64,000 nt of DNA from positions 310,001-374,000 of the forward strand of contig NZ_JAMGBE010000002.1 of assembly GCF_023516575.1 (NCBI RefSeq), read 5' to 3'. This DNA comes from Sphingomonas hankyongi. Lineage in GTDB: Bacteria; Pseudomonadota; Alphaproteobacteria; Sphingomonadales; Sphingomonadaceae. A program made the position numbers and the translations under genes. Of this stretch, positions 8,504 through 16,942 are shown in pieces; positions within the stretch are counted from its first letter, which is position 1, and each line of letters begins with the position of its first letter. Under the pieces are notes generated by a model. The model ran no database searches and was not told where the DNA came from. It saw only the letters and a list, made by a program, of their open reading frames with translations.

Positions 8504-10566
8504 CGCTCGGCATTCTGGCCGAGATAGCGCAGCACCATGACCGTGAGGTCGTCGGTTGGTTCGATTCCGCCCTCGAACGTCCGGACGGCGTCACGCAAGC
8601 CTTCGCACAGAGCGGTGGCGCTCTGAGTTCGCGATGCGGTTTCGAGCAGCAGGCGATCGCGGCCGTAGAGTGCGCCCGCCGCATCCTGCGCTTCGGTGAT
8701 TCCGTCCGTCACGAGCAGGAGGGCGTCGCCCGGCGAGAGCTTCAGGGTCTCAACGGGATAGGGATATTCGACCAAGCCTAACGGCGGGCCGCCATCGAGG
8801 CGGTGACTGCGCGCCTCGCCGCTGATTTCCACCGTGATTGGGTCCTCGTGACCGGCGCAGACCAAGGACAGGCCTCCATCGCGGAGGTCCAGCACGCCTA
8901 TGATCATCGTGACGCTAAGCGCTTCGGCGCCGCCGCGTAGCAACTCCTCGTTGACGCTCGCCACTGCGGCGCCGAGATCCCGGTTCTCACGGTTCAAAAC
9001 GAACGACGTCAGCGCCTTGGACATGGCCATGAAAAGCGCTGCGGGCACGCCCTTCCCAGTAACATCGCCCACCAGAAATCCGATGCGGTCATCGTCGAGA
9101 CGCGCGAGATCATATAAATCGCCCCCGACAGACCGCGCCGGCTCGAGCAAGGCATCGGCATCGAGCCGCGGATCGGCAGCAGCCAACTTCGAGCGGGGCG
9201 GCACCATGCTCATCTGAATCTTCCGCGCTGCCTGCAGCTCGCCTTCGGTCTTCGCCGCCGCCATCTGTTCCTGAAGGAGCGCGTTGCGCAGCCGCTCCCG
9301 CTCGCGCCGGGAGTCGGCGAACAGGCCGACGACAACGCCCGCAAGGGCGGCACCGCCGATTTCGAGCGGACGAACTGCATCGACCAGCAGCGAGAGCCGA
9401 TCGAAAGCGAGCCAGCTGGCGATGGGGACTGCGACGAACGCCGCAGTCAAGGCGAGCCTGGGCCATCGTCCCGTCCACGCGACGGCCAGGGCTGCTAGGG
9501 CCAGAAGCGCTCCACCAAGCCATTCCGCCGCCGCGGCCCATGTCGGTCTCGACAGCCAGCCCCCGTTGAGGATCGTGTCGATCGCTTCCGCCTGCACGAC
9601 AACGCCGAAATTCTCCGAGGCGAGGGGCGTGGCGACGATGTCGGACGTGCCTTCAGCGGCGAGGCCGACGAGTACGATCTTGTCCCGAAAATAATCGGTC
9701 GGAAGGGTATGGCCCAGGACTTGCCGCGCGGAGACGATATTCGCGTGCGGAAATTCGCCAAAGCGGAAGTGCATCCTTCCCCGTGGGTCGATCGGAATTC
9801 GCCGACCTGACAGCTCTACCGCTTGGGACGAAACGCGGATGGTTTCCGCGTCTAGGCTTAGCCGAGCGAGCTCGAGTGCCAGCCCCGGCATTGTTCGACC
9901 TACCACGCTTCCGATCAGCGGAACGGACCGAACGACGCCATCCGCATCCGGCTGTCCATTCACGAGCCCATGTCCCAGCGCCGTGTCCTCCAACTCCGGA
10001 ATGGCGGTGATCGCCGCCGGCCAATGGTCGGTCCCTTTCGGAGGCGTGCCCTCAAACTGCGCGTCGACAACGAGCAGGCGCGGATCGGTAACGCCTTTCG
10101 ACGCGCCGGCGCGCGCGATCACAACCGGCGATTGGCCGATGACCTGTCCGAAGAGCTGGTCCATCGACGGCAATCCGACGACTTCGCTTGCGGCTTCCGG
10201 CGTGAGCTCCGGGTACATTTTGGCGAACAGCTCCGGTTTCGCGCGATCCGGCTCGGGGAAGAGCACGTCGAAGCCGATGACCTTCGGGCCCTGGCGGTTA
10301 ATGTCCTCGGTCAGGCGGCCGAGATAGTAGCGCGACCAGGGCCACGGCCCCACGGCAGAAAGGCTCTCGCCGTCGATCAGGACGACGCGCACCTTCGGCG
10401 CCGCGCTGTCGCGCGGGCTCAGGCGCTGCCAGCCATCGAAAAGCGCCTGGCGTGTCTGCTCGCCGGTCGCCATCGAAACCAGGAGTGCGATGAAAAGCGC
10501 CGCGAGCCACGTCGGCCAGACGTTGCCGCGACGCCGGAGTCTAAAGAAGGATTTCGAGCCCGTCAT
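8500..10566 (-). CDS. CHASE2 sensor / PP2C (SpoIIE-type) phosphatase
   Basis: A 688-residue membrane receptor. A first transmembrane helix near residues 17-35 is followed by a periplasmic CHASE2 domain (VRVVLIDGESLSAVGPWPWSR to about residue 310), then three hydrophobic helices around residues 345-425, a short linker, and a SpoIIE-like PP2C domain (GGDLYDL, VGDVTGKGVPAALFM, VCAGHEDP, LLVTDGITEAQ) carrying the metal-binding aspartates. By analogy with RsbU it should dephosphorylate the STAS protein coded two genes upstream when its periplasmic domain senses a signal. It overlaps the preceding MBL gene by 26 bp, so the operon order is STAS, MBL, PP2C. Confidence 0.92.
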   Translation of the reverse strand: MTGSKSFFRLRRRGNVWPTWLAALFIALLVSMATGEQTRQALFDGWQRLSPRDSAAPKVRVVLIDGESLSAVGPWPWSRYYLGRLTEDINRQGPKVIGFDVLFPEPDRAKPELFAKMYPELTPEAASEVVGLPSMDQLFGQVIGQSPVVIARAGASKGVTDPRLLVVDAQFEGTPPKGTDHWPAAITAIPELEDTALGHGLVNGQPDADGVVRSVPLIGSVVGRTMPGLALELARLSLDAETIRVSSQAVELSGRRIPIDPRGRMHFRFGEFPHANIVSARQVLGHTLPTDYFRDKIVLVGLAAEGTSDIVATPLASENFGVVVQAEAIDTILNGGWLSRPTWAAAAEWLGGALLALAALAVAWTGRWPRLALTAAFVAVPIASWLAFDRLSLLVDAVRPLEIGGAALAGVVVGLFADSRRERERLRNALLQEQMAAAKTEGELQAARKIQMSMVPPRSKLAAADPRLDADALLEPARSVGGDLYDLARLDDDRIGFLVGDVTGKGVPAALFMAMSKALTSFVLNRENRDLGAAVASVNEELLRGGAEALSVTMIIGVLDLRDGGLSLVCAGHEDPITVEISGEARSHRLDGGPPLGLVEYPYPVETLKLSPGDALLLVTDGITEAQDAAGALYGRDRLLLETASRTQSATALCEGLRDAVRTFEGGIEPTDDLTVMVLRYLGQNAER

Positions 10567-11518
10567 AGGCGCACAGCACGTCGAGCGGAAATCCTCCGCG
10601 CGTCAGCTTCTCATAGCGGATGCTGTCCTCGTGCATGCGCTGAATGGCTTCATCGTCGTGGAACGGATCGTGATGGAACAAGGCAAGACGCCTGGCGCCC
10701 GCCTCGCGGCACAGGTCGATCGCGACGAGGTTGCTGGAATGACCGCGATCCTCTTTTGCCATATTGCTCGCCGCGAGCGAGTACATGGTGTCGCAGATGA
10801 CGAGGTCGGCTTCGCGGAAGAAAGCCGTGAAAGCATCTTCGCGGGCCATGTCGTCGATCCGATGCTCGCTGTCGGTGCTGTAGACCACGCTTCGGCCAGC
10901 GGCATCGCCGAAACGATAACCGAAGCTTCCATGAGGATGGTCCTGCTGCATCGCGGTGACGCGCAGGCCATCGACTTCGATTTCCTCGCCCGGCCTGACG
11001 GCGACGAAGCTGATCGTCGCGGCCATGGCCTCGAAGGGCACGGCCGAGAAAATCTCGTCCTGTTGGCGCCTCAATGCATCTTCGGCGTCCGGATGGCAGG
11101 AATGGATGATGATTGTCGAAGCGTCGTCCTGGGCGGGCAGGAACGACGGGAATCCCATGATGTGGTCCCAATGCATGTGCGACAGGAAGACATTGAACTT
11201 CGCAGGCCGGCCGCGCCGGCACAGCCCCATCGCCTCGCGGCCGAATTGCTGGAGCCCGCTCCCCATGTCGCAGACGAAGAAGGCGTCGTCGCCGCTTTCG
11301 ATCTCAACGCAGCTGGTGGCCCCGCCATAGGTCGCGGTCGCCGCGAAATCGAGTTCCTCGTCGATAAACCGCGCCGCATCTTCGAAGCTGGCGATCGAAG
11401 CGCCGCGAGCGACCACCAGCGCGTTGGCGATCTTGGCTCTAACCTCCCGCGCGGTCGAGGCCACGGGCACGACCCCTCGGGTTCCCCAGAACCGAACCAG
11501 CAACGGGTCGGCCGTCAA
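10541..11518 (-). CDS. Metallo-beta-lactamase fold hydrolase (COG1235-like)
   Basis: 325 residues. The N-terminal RFWGTRGVVPVAS segment is typical of the PhnP/class II phosphodiesterase branch of the superfamily. The metal motif HMHWDH holds His114, His116, Asp118 and His119, and further ligands are likely in STDSEHR and HHDPFHDDE. The start overlaps the STAS stop (ATGA) and the end overlaps the phosphatase gene, so it is embedded in the signalling operon. Its substrate cannot be read from sequence; a cyclic nucleotide or other small phosphodiester is a reasonable inference for this branch. Confidence 0.85.
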   Translation of the reverse strand: MTADPLLVRFWGTRGVVPVASTAREVRAKIANALVVARGASIASFEDAARFIDEELDFAATATYGGATSCVEIESGDDAFFVCDMGSGLQQFGREAMGLCRRGRPAKFNVFLSHMHWDHIMGFPSFLPAQDDASTIIIHSCHPDAEDALRRQQDEIFSAVPFEAMAATISFVAVRPGEEIEVDGLRVTAMQQDHPHGSFGYRFGDAAGRSVVYSTDSEHRIDDMAREDAFTAFFREADLVICDTMYSLAASNMAKEDRGHSSNLVAIDLCREAGARRLALFHHDPFHDDEAIQRMHEDSIRYEKLTRGGFPLDVLCAYDGLEILL

Positions 11519-11910
11519 GCGCCGCCACCCTCGGCAAAGGGGACGGTCTCATCGACCGCGAACAACCGATCGTAGCGGCTGATCGCAAGTATCTCGCGCA
11601 TGATGTCGTTGGGGGCCGCGAGCCTGACGGAAACCCCGGCCCCGACGCCTTCCTGCTTGGCCACGGTCAGGGCGCGAAGCCCGCGCGAGGACATATATTC
11701 GATCCCCGAGAGATCTATGATCATAGTGGGGCGAGACTGGCTCGCAGCTTCCTCGACGCCCCTGCTGAGGTGGGCGCCGAATTTTTCCCATGTAGCTTCG
11801 TCGACCCGCCCAACGGGCGCGACGATCACTGCTTCAGGCGACAGGCCGTAAGTGACCTCCACGATCGCCGCTCCCGCTGCGTAGGGACCGGATGATATGT
11901 TGATGGCCAA
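11515..11910 (-). CDS. STAS domain anti-sigma factor antagonist
   Basis: 131 residues with an RsbV/SpoIIAA fold: VIVAPVGRVDEATW strand and the phospho-acceptor loop IIDLSGIEYMSSRGLRAL, where Ser74 or Ser75 is the expected phosphorylation site. It is the first gene of the STAS-MBL-PP2C operon. In partner-switching systems the dephosphorylated form binds an RsbW-type kinase; the only such kinase in the window is at 7006-7443. No sigma factor gene is adjacent, so the final target is unknown. Confidence 0.88.
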   Translation of the reverse strand: MAINISSGPYAAGAAIVEVTYGLSPEAVIVAPVGRVDEATWEKFGAHLSRGVEEAASQSRPTMIIDLSGIEYMSSRGLRALTVAKQEGVGAGVSVRLAAPNDIMREILAISRYDRLFAVDETVPFAEGGGA

Positions 11911-11983
11911 TCGCCTTGCAAATCAGCAGTAACCCGTGGAGATCGAGTGCCCGCATTCACAGCTGTAATGGGGTAAGGGCGGC

Positions 11984-12059
11984 TGGTGGAGCTGAGGGGA
12001 ATCGAACCCCTGACCTCTGCAGTGCGATTGCAGCGCTCTCCCATCTGAGCTACAGCCCC
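11984..12059 (-). tRNA. tRNA-Ala(CGC)
   Basis: A 76-nt cloverleaf on the minus strand. The acceptor stem is GGGGCTG paired with CAGCTCC (one G-U), the D-arm starts TAGCTCAG, the anticodon stem CTGCA/TGCAG holds a loop with CGC at positions 34-36, and the T-arm contains GGTTCGATTCC. The CCA end is encoded (11984-11986). The 378-bp gap between the STAS gene and the gene at 12289 holds only this tRNA and a weak hairpin at 12245-12261. Confidence 0.95.
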
Positions 12060-12244
12060 GCGCCCCAGCCGGGCGTGGGTCCGAGGTGCCTCGAACCCTG
12101 AGAGAGCGGCTCCCCTAGCCGCGATTTTTGGCTCACGCAATCGCCTGCCCCGCCTTCATTTCGTTCTGCCGAATTCAGCCTGAAAAGCGGGCACCAGGGA
12201 GGAACGGCGGTTCCCGGCCATTCGTTTTCCCCACCAGTTTCCGA

Positions 12245-12266
12245 GCCGGCATTCCGCCGGCCCTTT
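12245..12266 (+). terminator. Possible hairpin terminator or leader element
   Basis: GCCGGC (12245-12250), loop ATTCC, GCCGGC (12256-12261), then CCTTTTT. The stem is only 6 bp but has a T-run. It lies 23 bp before ATG 12289 and just upstream of that gene's ribosome-binding site, so it could attenuate the downstream gene or be chance. Confidence 0.35.
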
Positions 12267-12288
12267 TTGGCACCCTGGAGGAAGAGAC

Positions 12289-13449
12289 ATGGCATACGAC
12301 CGTTACGATACGCGGAACGACCCGCGTGGTGACCGCTCGCGATGGCGCGAAGAGCGAGACGAAGGTCGCACCTGGGGCGGCCGCGATCAGGCGAACGAGG
12401 ACCGCGGCTTCTTCGAACGCGCGGGCGACGAGATCGCCTCCTGGTTCGGCGACGACGAGGCGGAACGCCGCCGTCGCGACGACCGCATTCGTGACGAGCA
12501 TGAACAAGGCTGGGGCCGCCGCAATCGCGAGAATGAGCGCGGCAGGTTCTCCGCCAGCGACCGGGACGAAGGGCGCGGCCGTTTCTGGAGCGATAGGAGC
12601 TGGGGCAGCGGCGATTACGATCGCGATAGCGACACCCGCAGCCGGGGCGGCTTCAGCCAGAGCGGACGCGGCTGGCGCGACGTCGATGAGGACCGTCCCC
12701 GTCAGCGCGAAATGTGGGGATCGTCGGACCGGGACGAAGGTCGCTTCGGCGGCCGCCGGAGCGGCGGTTATCGGCCCGTGACTGGCGACTATGGACGAAG
12801 CGGCGAATATCCGCATTCCGAGCAATTCTTCGCGGCGAGCGGCGTGCCGCGCGGCGGCTTTGGCCGGCACGGCAATGACCGCTTCGAACGCGAGCCGTCT
12901 CGGACACCCTACAAGGGCCAGGATCAATATGGCCGCGACGATTACCAGCGGACGAGCTTCGCCGGGTCCCAGGGCCGCGAGTCACGCGATTTCGACCCGC
13001 ATTACAGCTCATGGCGGAACCGGCACATGAGCGAGCTCGACCGCGACTACGACGACTATCGGCGCGAGAACCAGTCGCGGTTCGAGGACGACTTCGGCAA
13101 CTGGCGGCAGCGGCGGCAGGCGAAGCGTGGTCTGCTCGGCACCATCCGCGAGCATATGGAGGTCGTCGGCAGCGACGACGAGCATGTCGGTACCGTCGAT
13201 CGCATTGCCGGGGATCGGGTAATCCTGGCCAAGTCGGATCCCGAGAGCGGCGGCGCGCACCACTCGCTGAGCTGCTCCAACGTCGACCGCGTCGAGGACA
13301 ACCGCGTTATTCTGGACTGCAAGGCCGACGAAGCGAGGCGGCAGTGGCGCGACGAACATCGGTCTCGCGCGTTGTTCGAGCGAGAGGACCAGGGCGAAAT
13401 GGGCCCGCGGATTCTCGATCGGAGTTTCGAAGGCACCTACCGCGACTGA
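12289..13449 (+). CDS. Arg/Asp/Gly-rich protein with C-terminal DUF2171 domain
   Basis: 386 residues. The first ~270 are low-complexity and highly charged, rich in Arg, Asp, Gly and Ser, with no signal peptide; the segment FFERAGDEIASWFGDDEAERR near residue 40 is a module I associate with BON/DUF2171 stress proteins of sphingomonads. The C-terminal part (about 285-365, EHMEVVGSDDEHVGTVDRIAG) matches DUF2171, a PRC-barrel-like small domain. GGAGGAAGAG precedes ATG 12289. Function is unknown; a nucleic-acid- or surface-associated stress role is speculative. Confidence 0.75.
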   Translation: MAYDRYDTRNDPRGDRSRWREERDEGRTWGGRDQANEDRGFFERAGDEIASWFGDDEAERRRRDDRIRDEHEQGWGRRNRENERGRFSASDRDEGRGRFWSDRSWGSGDYDRDSDTRSRGGFSQSGRGWRDVDEDRPRQREMWGSSDRDEGRFGGRRSGGYRPVTGDYGRSGEYPHSEQFFAASGVPRGGFGRHGNDRFEREPSRTPYKGQDQYGRDDYQRTSFAGSQGRESRDFDPHYSSWRNRHMSELDRDYDDYRRENQSRFEDDFGNWRQRRQAKRGLLGTIREHMEVVGSDDEHVGTVDRIAGDRVILAKSDPESGGAHHSLSCSNVDRVEDNRVILDCKADEARRQWRDEHRSRALFEREDQGEMGPRILDRSFEGTYRD

Positions 13450-13490
13450 CGTTCGGTAGCTGATCAGCCTCTGCGTGACGGAGGCATTCT

Positions 13491-13529
13491 AGGCCCGGCG
13501 GCGCCGTCCCCTTCGCTGCCGGGCCTTTT
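13491..13529 (+). terminator. Rho-independent terminator after the DUF2171 gene
   Basis: A 9-bp perfect stem AGGCCCGGC (13491-13499) with GCCGGGCCT (13518-13526), an 18-nt loop and TTT after the stem. It lies 42 bp after the upstream stop. Confidence 0.75.
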
Positions 13530-13573
13530 CTGTGCTGCTCGACAGACGTATGCGCGCCGCCAGGAGGAACTTT

Positions 13574-14560
13574 ATGGCGCGCGCCTGGCATCTGATGAAC
13601 CGCCCGCAGGGGCTTCCCACCGACGAAGATTTCGCTCTCAAGGACGTCGACCTGCCGCCGGTGGGCGAAGGCATGCTGCGCGTCCGCAACCAATGGCTTT
13701 CCGTCGACCCCTACATGCGCGGCCGCATGAACGACGTGAAAAGCTACGTCCCCCCCTTCCAGCTCGGCCAGCCGATGGACGGCGGAGCGATCGGCGAAGT
13801 CATCGAGAGCAAGGCGGACGGCTTCGCCGCCGGCGATCTCGTCCAACATATGGCCGGCTGGCGCGATGAGGCCGTCATCGATGCGCGAACCGCGAACAAG
13901 CTGCCCAATCTCGGCGCCGCTCCCGAGTTGTTCCTCGGCGTCCTCGGCGTAACGGGCCTAACTGCCTATTTCGGATTGCTCGACGCTGCGTCGGCGAAGG
14001 AGGGCGACATCGTCTTCGTGTCGGCGGCCGCGGGTGCAGTGGGCTCGGTCGTCGTTCAGATCGCCAAGGCCAAAGGCATGACCGTGATCGGGTCGGCGGG
14101 CGGTCCCGACAAATGCGACTTCGTGCGATCGCTCGGAGCGGACAAGGTCGTCGACTACAAGGCCGGGCCGATCCTGAAGGGCCTCGCCGCGGCTGCCCCC
14201 GATGGGATCGACGTCTATTTTGACAATGTCGGCGGGGACCACCTCGATGCGGCATTCGCGCTCGCCAGGCAAAATGCCCGTTTCGCCATCTGCGGAATGA
14301 TCGAGGGTTATAACGACCCCACACCGCCCAGCTTCCGCTTCATCATGCGCACGATCGCCATGCGCATCCGGCTGAAGGGTTTCATCGTGTTCGATTACTT
14401 CCCGCGGATGGCGGAATTCTACGGCGAAATGGGCCCCTGGGTTGCGAACGGAACCGTCAAATCGCGCGAGACGGTCGTCGATGGGCTCGAAGCGGCGCCC
14501 GACGCCTTCCGCGGCTTGTTCAGCGGCGCCAACACCGGGAAGATGCTGATCCGGCTCTAG
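13574..14560 (+). CDS. NADP-dependent MDR oxidoreductase (CurA/LTB4DH-like)
   Basis: 328 residues, medium-chain dehydrogenase/reductase of the leukotriene B4 12-hydroxydehydrogenase branch, which reduces alpha,beta-unsaturated carbonyls with NADPH and has no catalytic zinc. Diagnostic parts are LSVDPYMRGRMNDVKSYVPP near the N-terminus, GVTGLTAYFGLLD, the nucleotide-binding VSAAAGAVGSVVVQIAKAKG, and YFDNVGGDHLDAAF. AGGAGG lies 6 bp before ATG 13574, which outranks an upstream in-frame ATG at 13532. It converges on the metallopeptidase gene, sharing CTAG at the two stops. Confidence 0.92.
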   Translation: MARAWHLMNRPQGLPTDEDFALKDVDLPPVGEGMLRVRNQWLSVDPYMRGRMNDVKSYVPPFQLGQPMDGGAIGEVIESKADGFAAGDLVQHMAGWRDEAVIDARTANKLPNLGAAPELFLGVLGVTGLTAYFGLLDAASAKEGDIVFVSAAAGAVGSVVVQIAKAKGMTVIGSAGGPDKCDFVRSLGADKVVDYKAGPILKGLAAAAPDGIDVYFDNVGGDHLDAAFALARQNARFAICGMIEGYNDPTPPSFRFIMRTIAMRIRLKGFIVFDYFPRMAEFYGEMGPWVANGTVKSRETVVDGLEAAPDAFRGLFSGANTGKMLIRL

Positions 14561-15438
14561 AAGCGGCAGAGCGCGGGGTCGCCGCCCTGCAGGCCGCGAC
14601 GAAGCGCTTCCATCCGCTGGGCCGACGTCCCGTGCGTGAAGCTTTCGGGAACGACCGTGCCCTGCGCCTTCCGCTGGAGGGTATCGTCGCCGATCGCCTC
14701 GGCGGCGCGCATGCCTTCCTCGACGTCCCCGGGCTCAAGGATCTTGCCCTGCGCGTCGCGTGCGTTGGCCGCCCACACGCCCGCATAGCAGTCTGCCTGC
14801 AGCTCGACCTTTACCTGAATGGCGTTGCCCTGCGCCTCACCCGCGCCAGCCTGCGCATTGTGCGCCTGGTCGAGCGTGCCCTCCAGGTCCTGGATGTGAT
14901 GGCCGACTTCGTGCGCGACGACATAAGCCATGGCGAAGTCGCCGGGCGCTCCGAAACGCTGGGACAGCTCATTGAAGAAATCGGGGTCGATGTAGATGCT
15001 CTTGTCGTTGGGGCAGTAGAACGGGCCCATGACGGCCTGGCCGAAGCCGCATGCCGTTTGCGTGCCGCCGGAATAGGCGACCATCTTGGTCGGCGTGTAG
15101 CGCTCGCCGCTCTTCTGGAAGATCTCGCCCCAGGTCTCTTCGGTGGACCCGAGCACCCGCGTCAGGAAGTCGCGCATGTTGGGGTCGAGCGTGGACCGGC
15201 CTGCCTGGCTGCTCGTGCTCGGGCCGCCCGGAAGCAGCCCGCCGCCTCCCCCGCCCAGCTGGGTCAGCGCGCAATAGCCGAGGAGCAGGATGACCACCCC
15301 GACGATGCCGAAACGGCTGAGCACGAACGGCAGCAGGCAGCCGAGCATGTTGCCGCCGCCACCCCCGAAGCCGAGACCTCCGCCTTGTCCGGTCCGGTCT
15401 TCGAAATTCCCGCTTGGACCCTCGCCGCCTAGCCGCAT
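14557..15438 (-). CDS. ypfJ: YpfJ-family neutral zinc metallopeptidase
   Basis: 293 residues from ATG 15438, which follows GGAGG at 6 bp spacing. After a Gly-rich cytoplasmic start there is one transmembrane helix (FGIVGVVILLLGYCALTQ) and then the zincin domain: VAHEVGHHIQDLEG is the HExxH zinc site, and the LQADCYAGVWA block downstream supplies the third ligand. The family (Zn_peptidase_2, KPN_02809/YpfJ) is inner-membrane anchored with its peptidase domain probably periplasmic; substrates are unknown. Confidence 0.93.
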   Translation of the reverse strand: MRLGGEGPSGNFEDRTGQGGGLGFGGGGGNMLGCLLPFVLSRFGIVGVVILLLGYCALTQLGGGGGGLLPGGPSTSSQAGRSTLDPNMRDFLTRVLGSTEETWGEIFQKSGERYTPTKMVAYSGGTQTACGFGQAVMGPFYCPNDKSIYIDPDFFNELSQRFGAPGDFAMAYVVAHEVGHHIQDLEGTLDQAHNAQAGAGEAQGNAIQVKVELQADCYAGVWAANARDAQGKILEPGDVEEGMRAAEAIGDDTLQRKAQGTVVPESFTHGTSAQRMEALRRGLQGGDPALCRF

Positions 15439-15530
15439 CTTCATCCTCCGTTGCAGGGCCGTAATGCGCGACTGTCCCACCCGGTTGCAAATCGTTGGTC
15501 AGGCGGCGACTAGCGCCTCAAGGAGACAAG

Positions 15531-16298
15531 ATGATTCTTGACGGCAAGACGGCCCTGGTGACGGGCTCGACTTCGGGCATCGGCCTGGCGATCGCCCAGG
15601 CGCTGGCGACCGAGGGCGCCAAATTGATGATCAATGGCTTCGGACCGGAAGACGAGATCGCGAGCATCTGCGACGAGCTCGGCGCCGTCCACGACGGCGC
15701 GGACATGTCCGACCCGGATGCGATCGAGCGCATGGTCGCACGCTGCGGCAAAGAGCTGGGCGGTCCGGACATCCTCGTCAACAATGCCGGAATCCAGCAC
15801 GTTTCTCCCGTCGAGGAATTCCCGCCGGAAAAGTGGGATGCAATTATCGCGATCAACCTGTCCGCCGTGTTCCACACCACGCGTCACGCGCTTCCAGGAA
15901 TGAAGCGGAAAGGCTGGGGGCGGATCATCAACACGGCTTCTGCTCACAGCCTCATCGCCTCCCCCAACAAATCGGCCTACGTCGCCGCCAAGCACGGGGT
16001 CGCGGGTTTCACCAAGACGCTGGCCCTCGAAGCCGCGCGGGATGGGGTGACCGCCAATTGCATCTCGCCGGGTTACGTCTGGACCCCCCTTGTGGAGAAT
16101 CAGATTCCCGACACGATGAAAGCCCGGAACATGACCCGGGAGCAGGTCATGAACGACGTCCTGCTCGCAGCACAGCCGACCAAGCAGTTCGTCACTCCGG
16201 AGCAGGTTGCGGCCCTGGCGGTCTTCCTCTGCCGCGACGAAGCGGCGTCGATAACCGGCGCGAACCTCAGCATGGACGGAGGCTGGACGGCAGCCTAG
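15531..16298 (+). CDS. bdhA: 3-hydroxybutyrate dehydrogenase (SDR family)
   Basis: Interconverts D-3-hydroxybutyrate and acetoacetate with NAD. 255 residues; classic SDR features are TGSTSGIGLAIA (cofactor loop), NNAGIQH, the catalytic Ser in NTASAHSLIAS and YVAAK with Tyr/Lys. The segment ISPGYVWTPLVENQIPD and the following QPTKQFVTPEQVAALAVFL are typical of 3-hydroxybutyrate dehydrogenases rather than other SDRs. AAGGAG precedes ATG 15531. It could use acetoacetate from PHB turnover or from the BKACE reaction coded at 42935. Confidence 0.9.
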   Translation: MILDGKTALVTGSTSGIGLAIAQALATEGAKLMINGFGPEDEIASICDELGAVHDGADMSDPDAIERMVARCGKELGGPDILVNNAGIQHVSPVEEFPPEKWDAIIAINLSAVFHTTRHALPGMKRKGWGRIINTASAHSLIASPNKSAYVAAKHGVAGFTKTLALEAARDGVTANCISPGYVWTPLVENQIPDTMKARNMTREQVMNDVLLAAQPTKQFVTPEQVAALAVFLCRDEAASITGANLSMDGGWTAA

Positions 16299-16308
16299 GC
16301 TCGCTCGC

Positions 16309-16932
16309 ATGCGATTGGGACTTCTCCTAGGCGTAGCATTTGCCGTGACCGGATGCAGCACGATCGCTCAGCCGACGCGGATGATCGCGCAGCACACCAA
16401 CGACTGGCGGCAGGTTGCAACCGAAGGCGATAGGCTGCGACTGCGAAATTGGCGGCGCACGTTCGTGGAAGCCATCGCCGCCGCAAACAGCAAAGGGCAT
16501 TCGGGCGAGATCGCTCGTGAAGGCGCGCTGCTGGACCCCGATGCGGCGCTCGGCGGTGGGCCAATCCCCAACGGCGAGTATCGCTGCCGCACCATCAAGG
16601 TCGGCGCGAAGACCGAAGGCATGCTCGACTATGTCAGCTATCCAGCTTTTACTTGCCGCGTCAGTGCTGCCGGGCAGCTTCAGAAGCTTCGCAAGCTGGA
16701 CGGGTCGCAGCGCCAGGTCGGGCTACTTTTTGGCGGTGACATGTTGCGGCAAATTTTCCTCGGGACCATGGCGCTCGGCGACGAGCTGGGCGCGCTTCAA
16801 TATGGATTGGATGAAACGCGCGACGTTGCGGGCTATGTCGAGCGTATCGGAAACAAGCGCTGGCGCCTGGTGATGCCGCAACCGCATTACGAGTCCCAGC
16901 TTGACGTGATGGAGCTGGTGCCGGCTACTTAG
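16309..16932 (+). CDS. DUF4893 domain lipoprotein
   Basis: 207 residues with a lipoprotein signal peptide (LGLLLGVAFAVTGCSTIA, lipid-modified Cys at about 16). The remainder matches my recollection of DUF4893, a family found in sphingomonads: it carries WRQVATEGDRLRLRNW, GGGPIPNGEYRCRTIK and RIGNKRWRLVMPQP. No catalytic motif is visible. It starts 10 bp after the dehydrogenase stop and ends 10 bp before the M20 gene, so all three could share a transcript. Confidence 0.75.
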   Translation: MRLGLLLGVAFAVTGCSTIAQPTRMIAQHTNDWRQVATEGDRLRLRNWRRTFVEAIAAANSKGHSGEIAREGALLDPDAALGGGPIPNGEYRCRTIKVGAKTEGMLDYVSYPAFTCRVSAAGQLQKLRKLDGSQRQVGLLFGGDMLRQIFLGTMALGDELGALQYGLDETRDVAGYVERIGNKRWRLVMPQPHYESQLDVMELVPAT

Positions 16933-16942
16933 AGGGGGGTTA

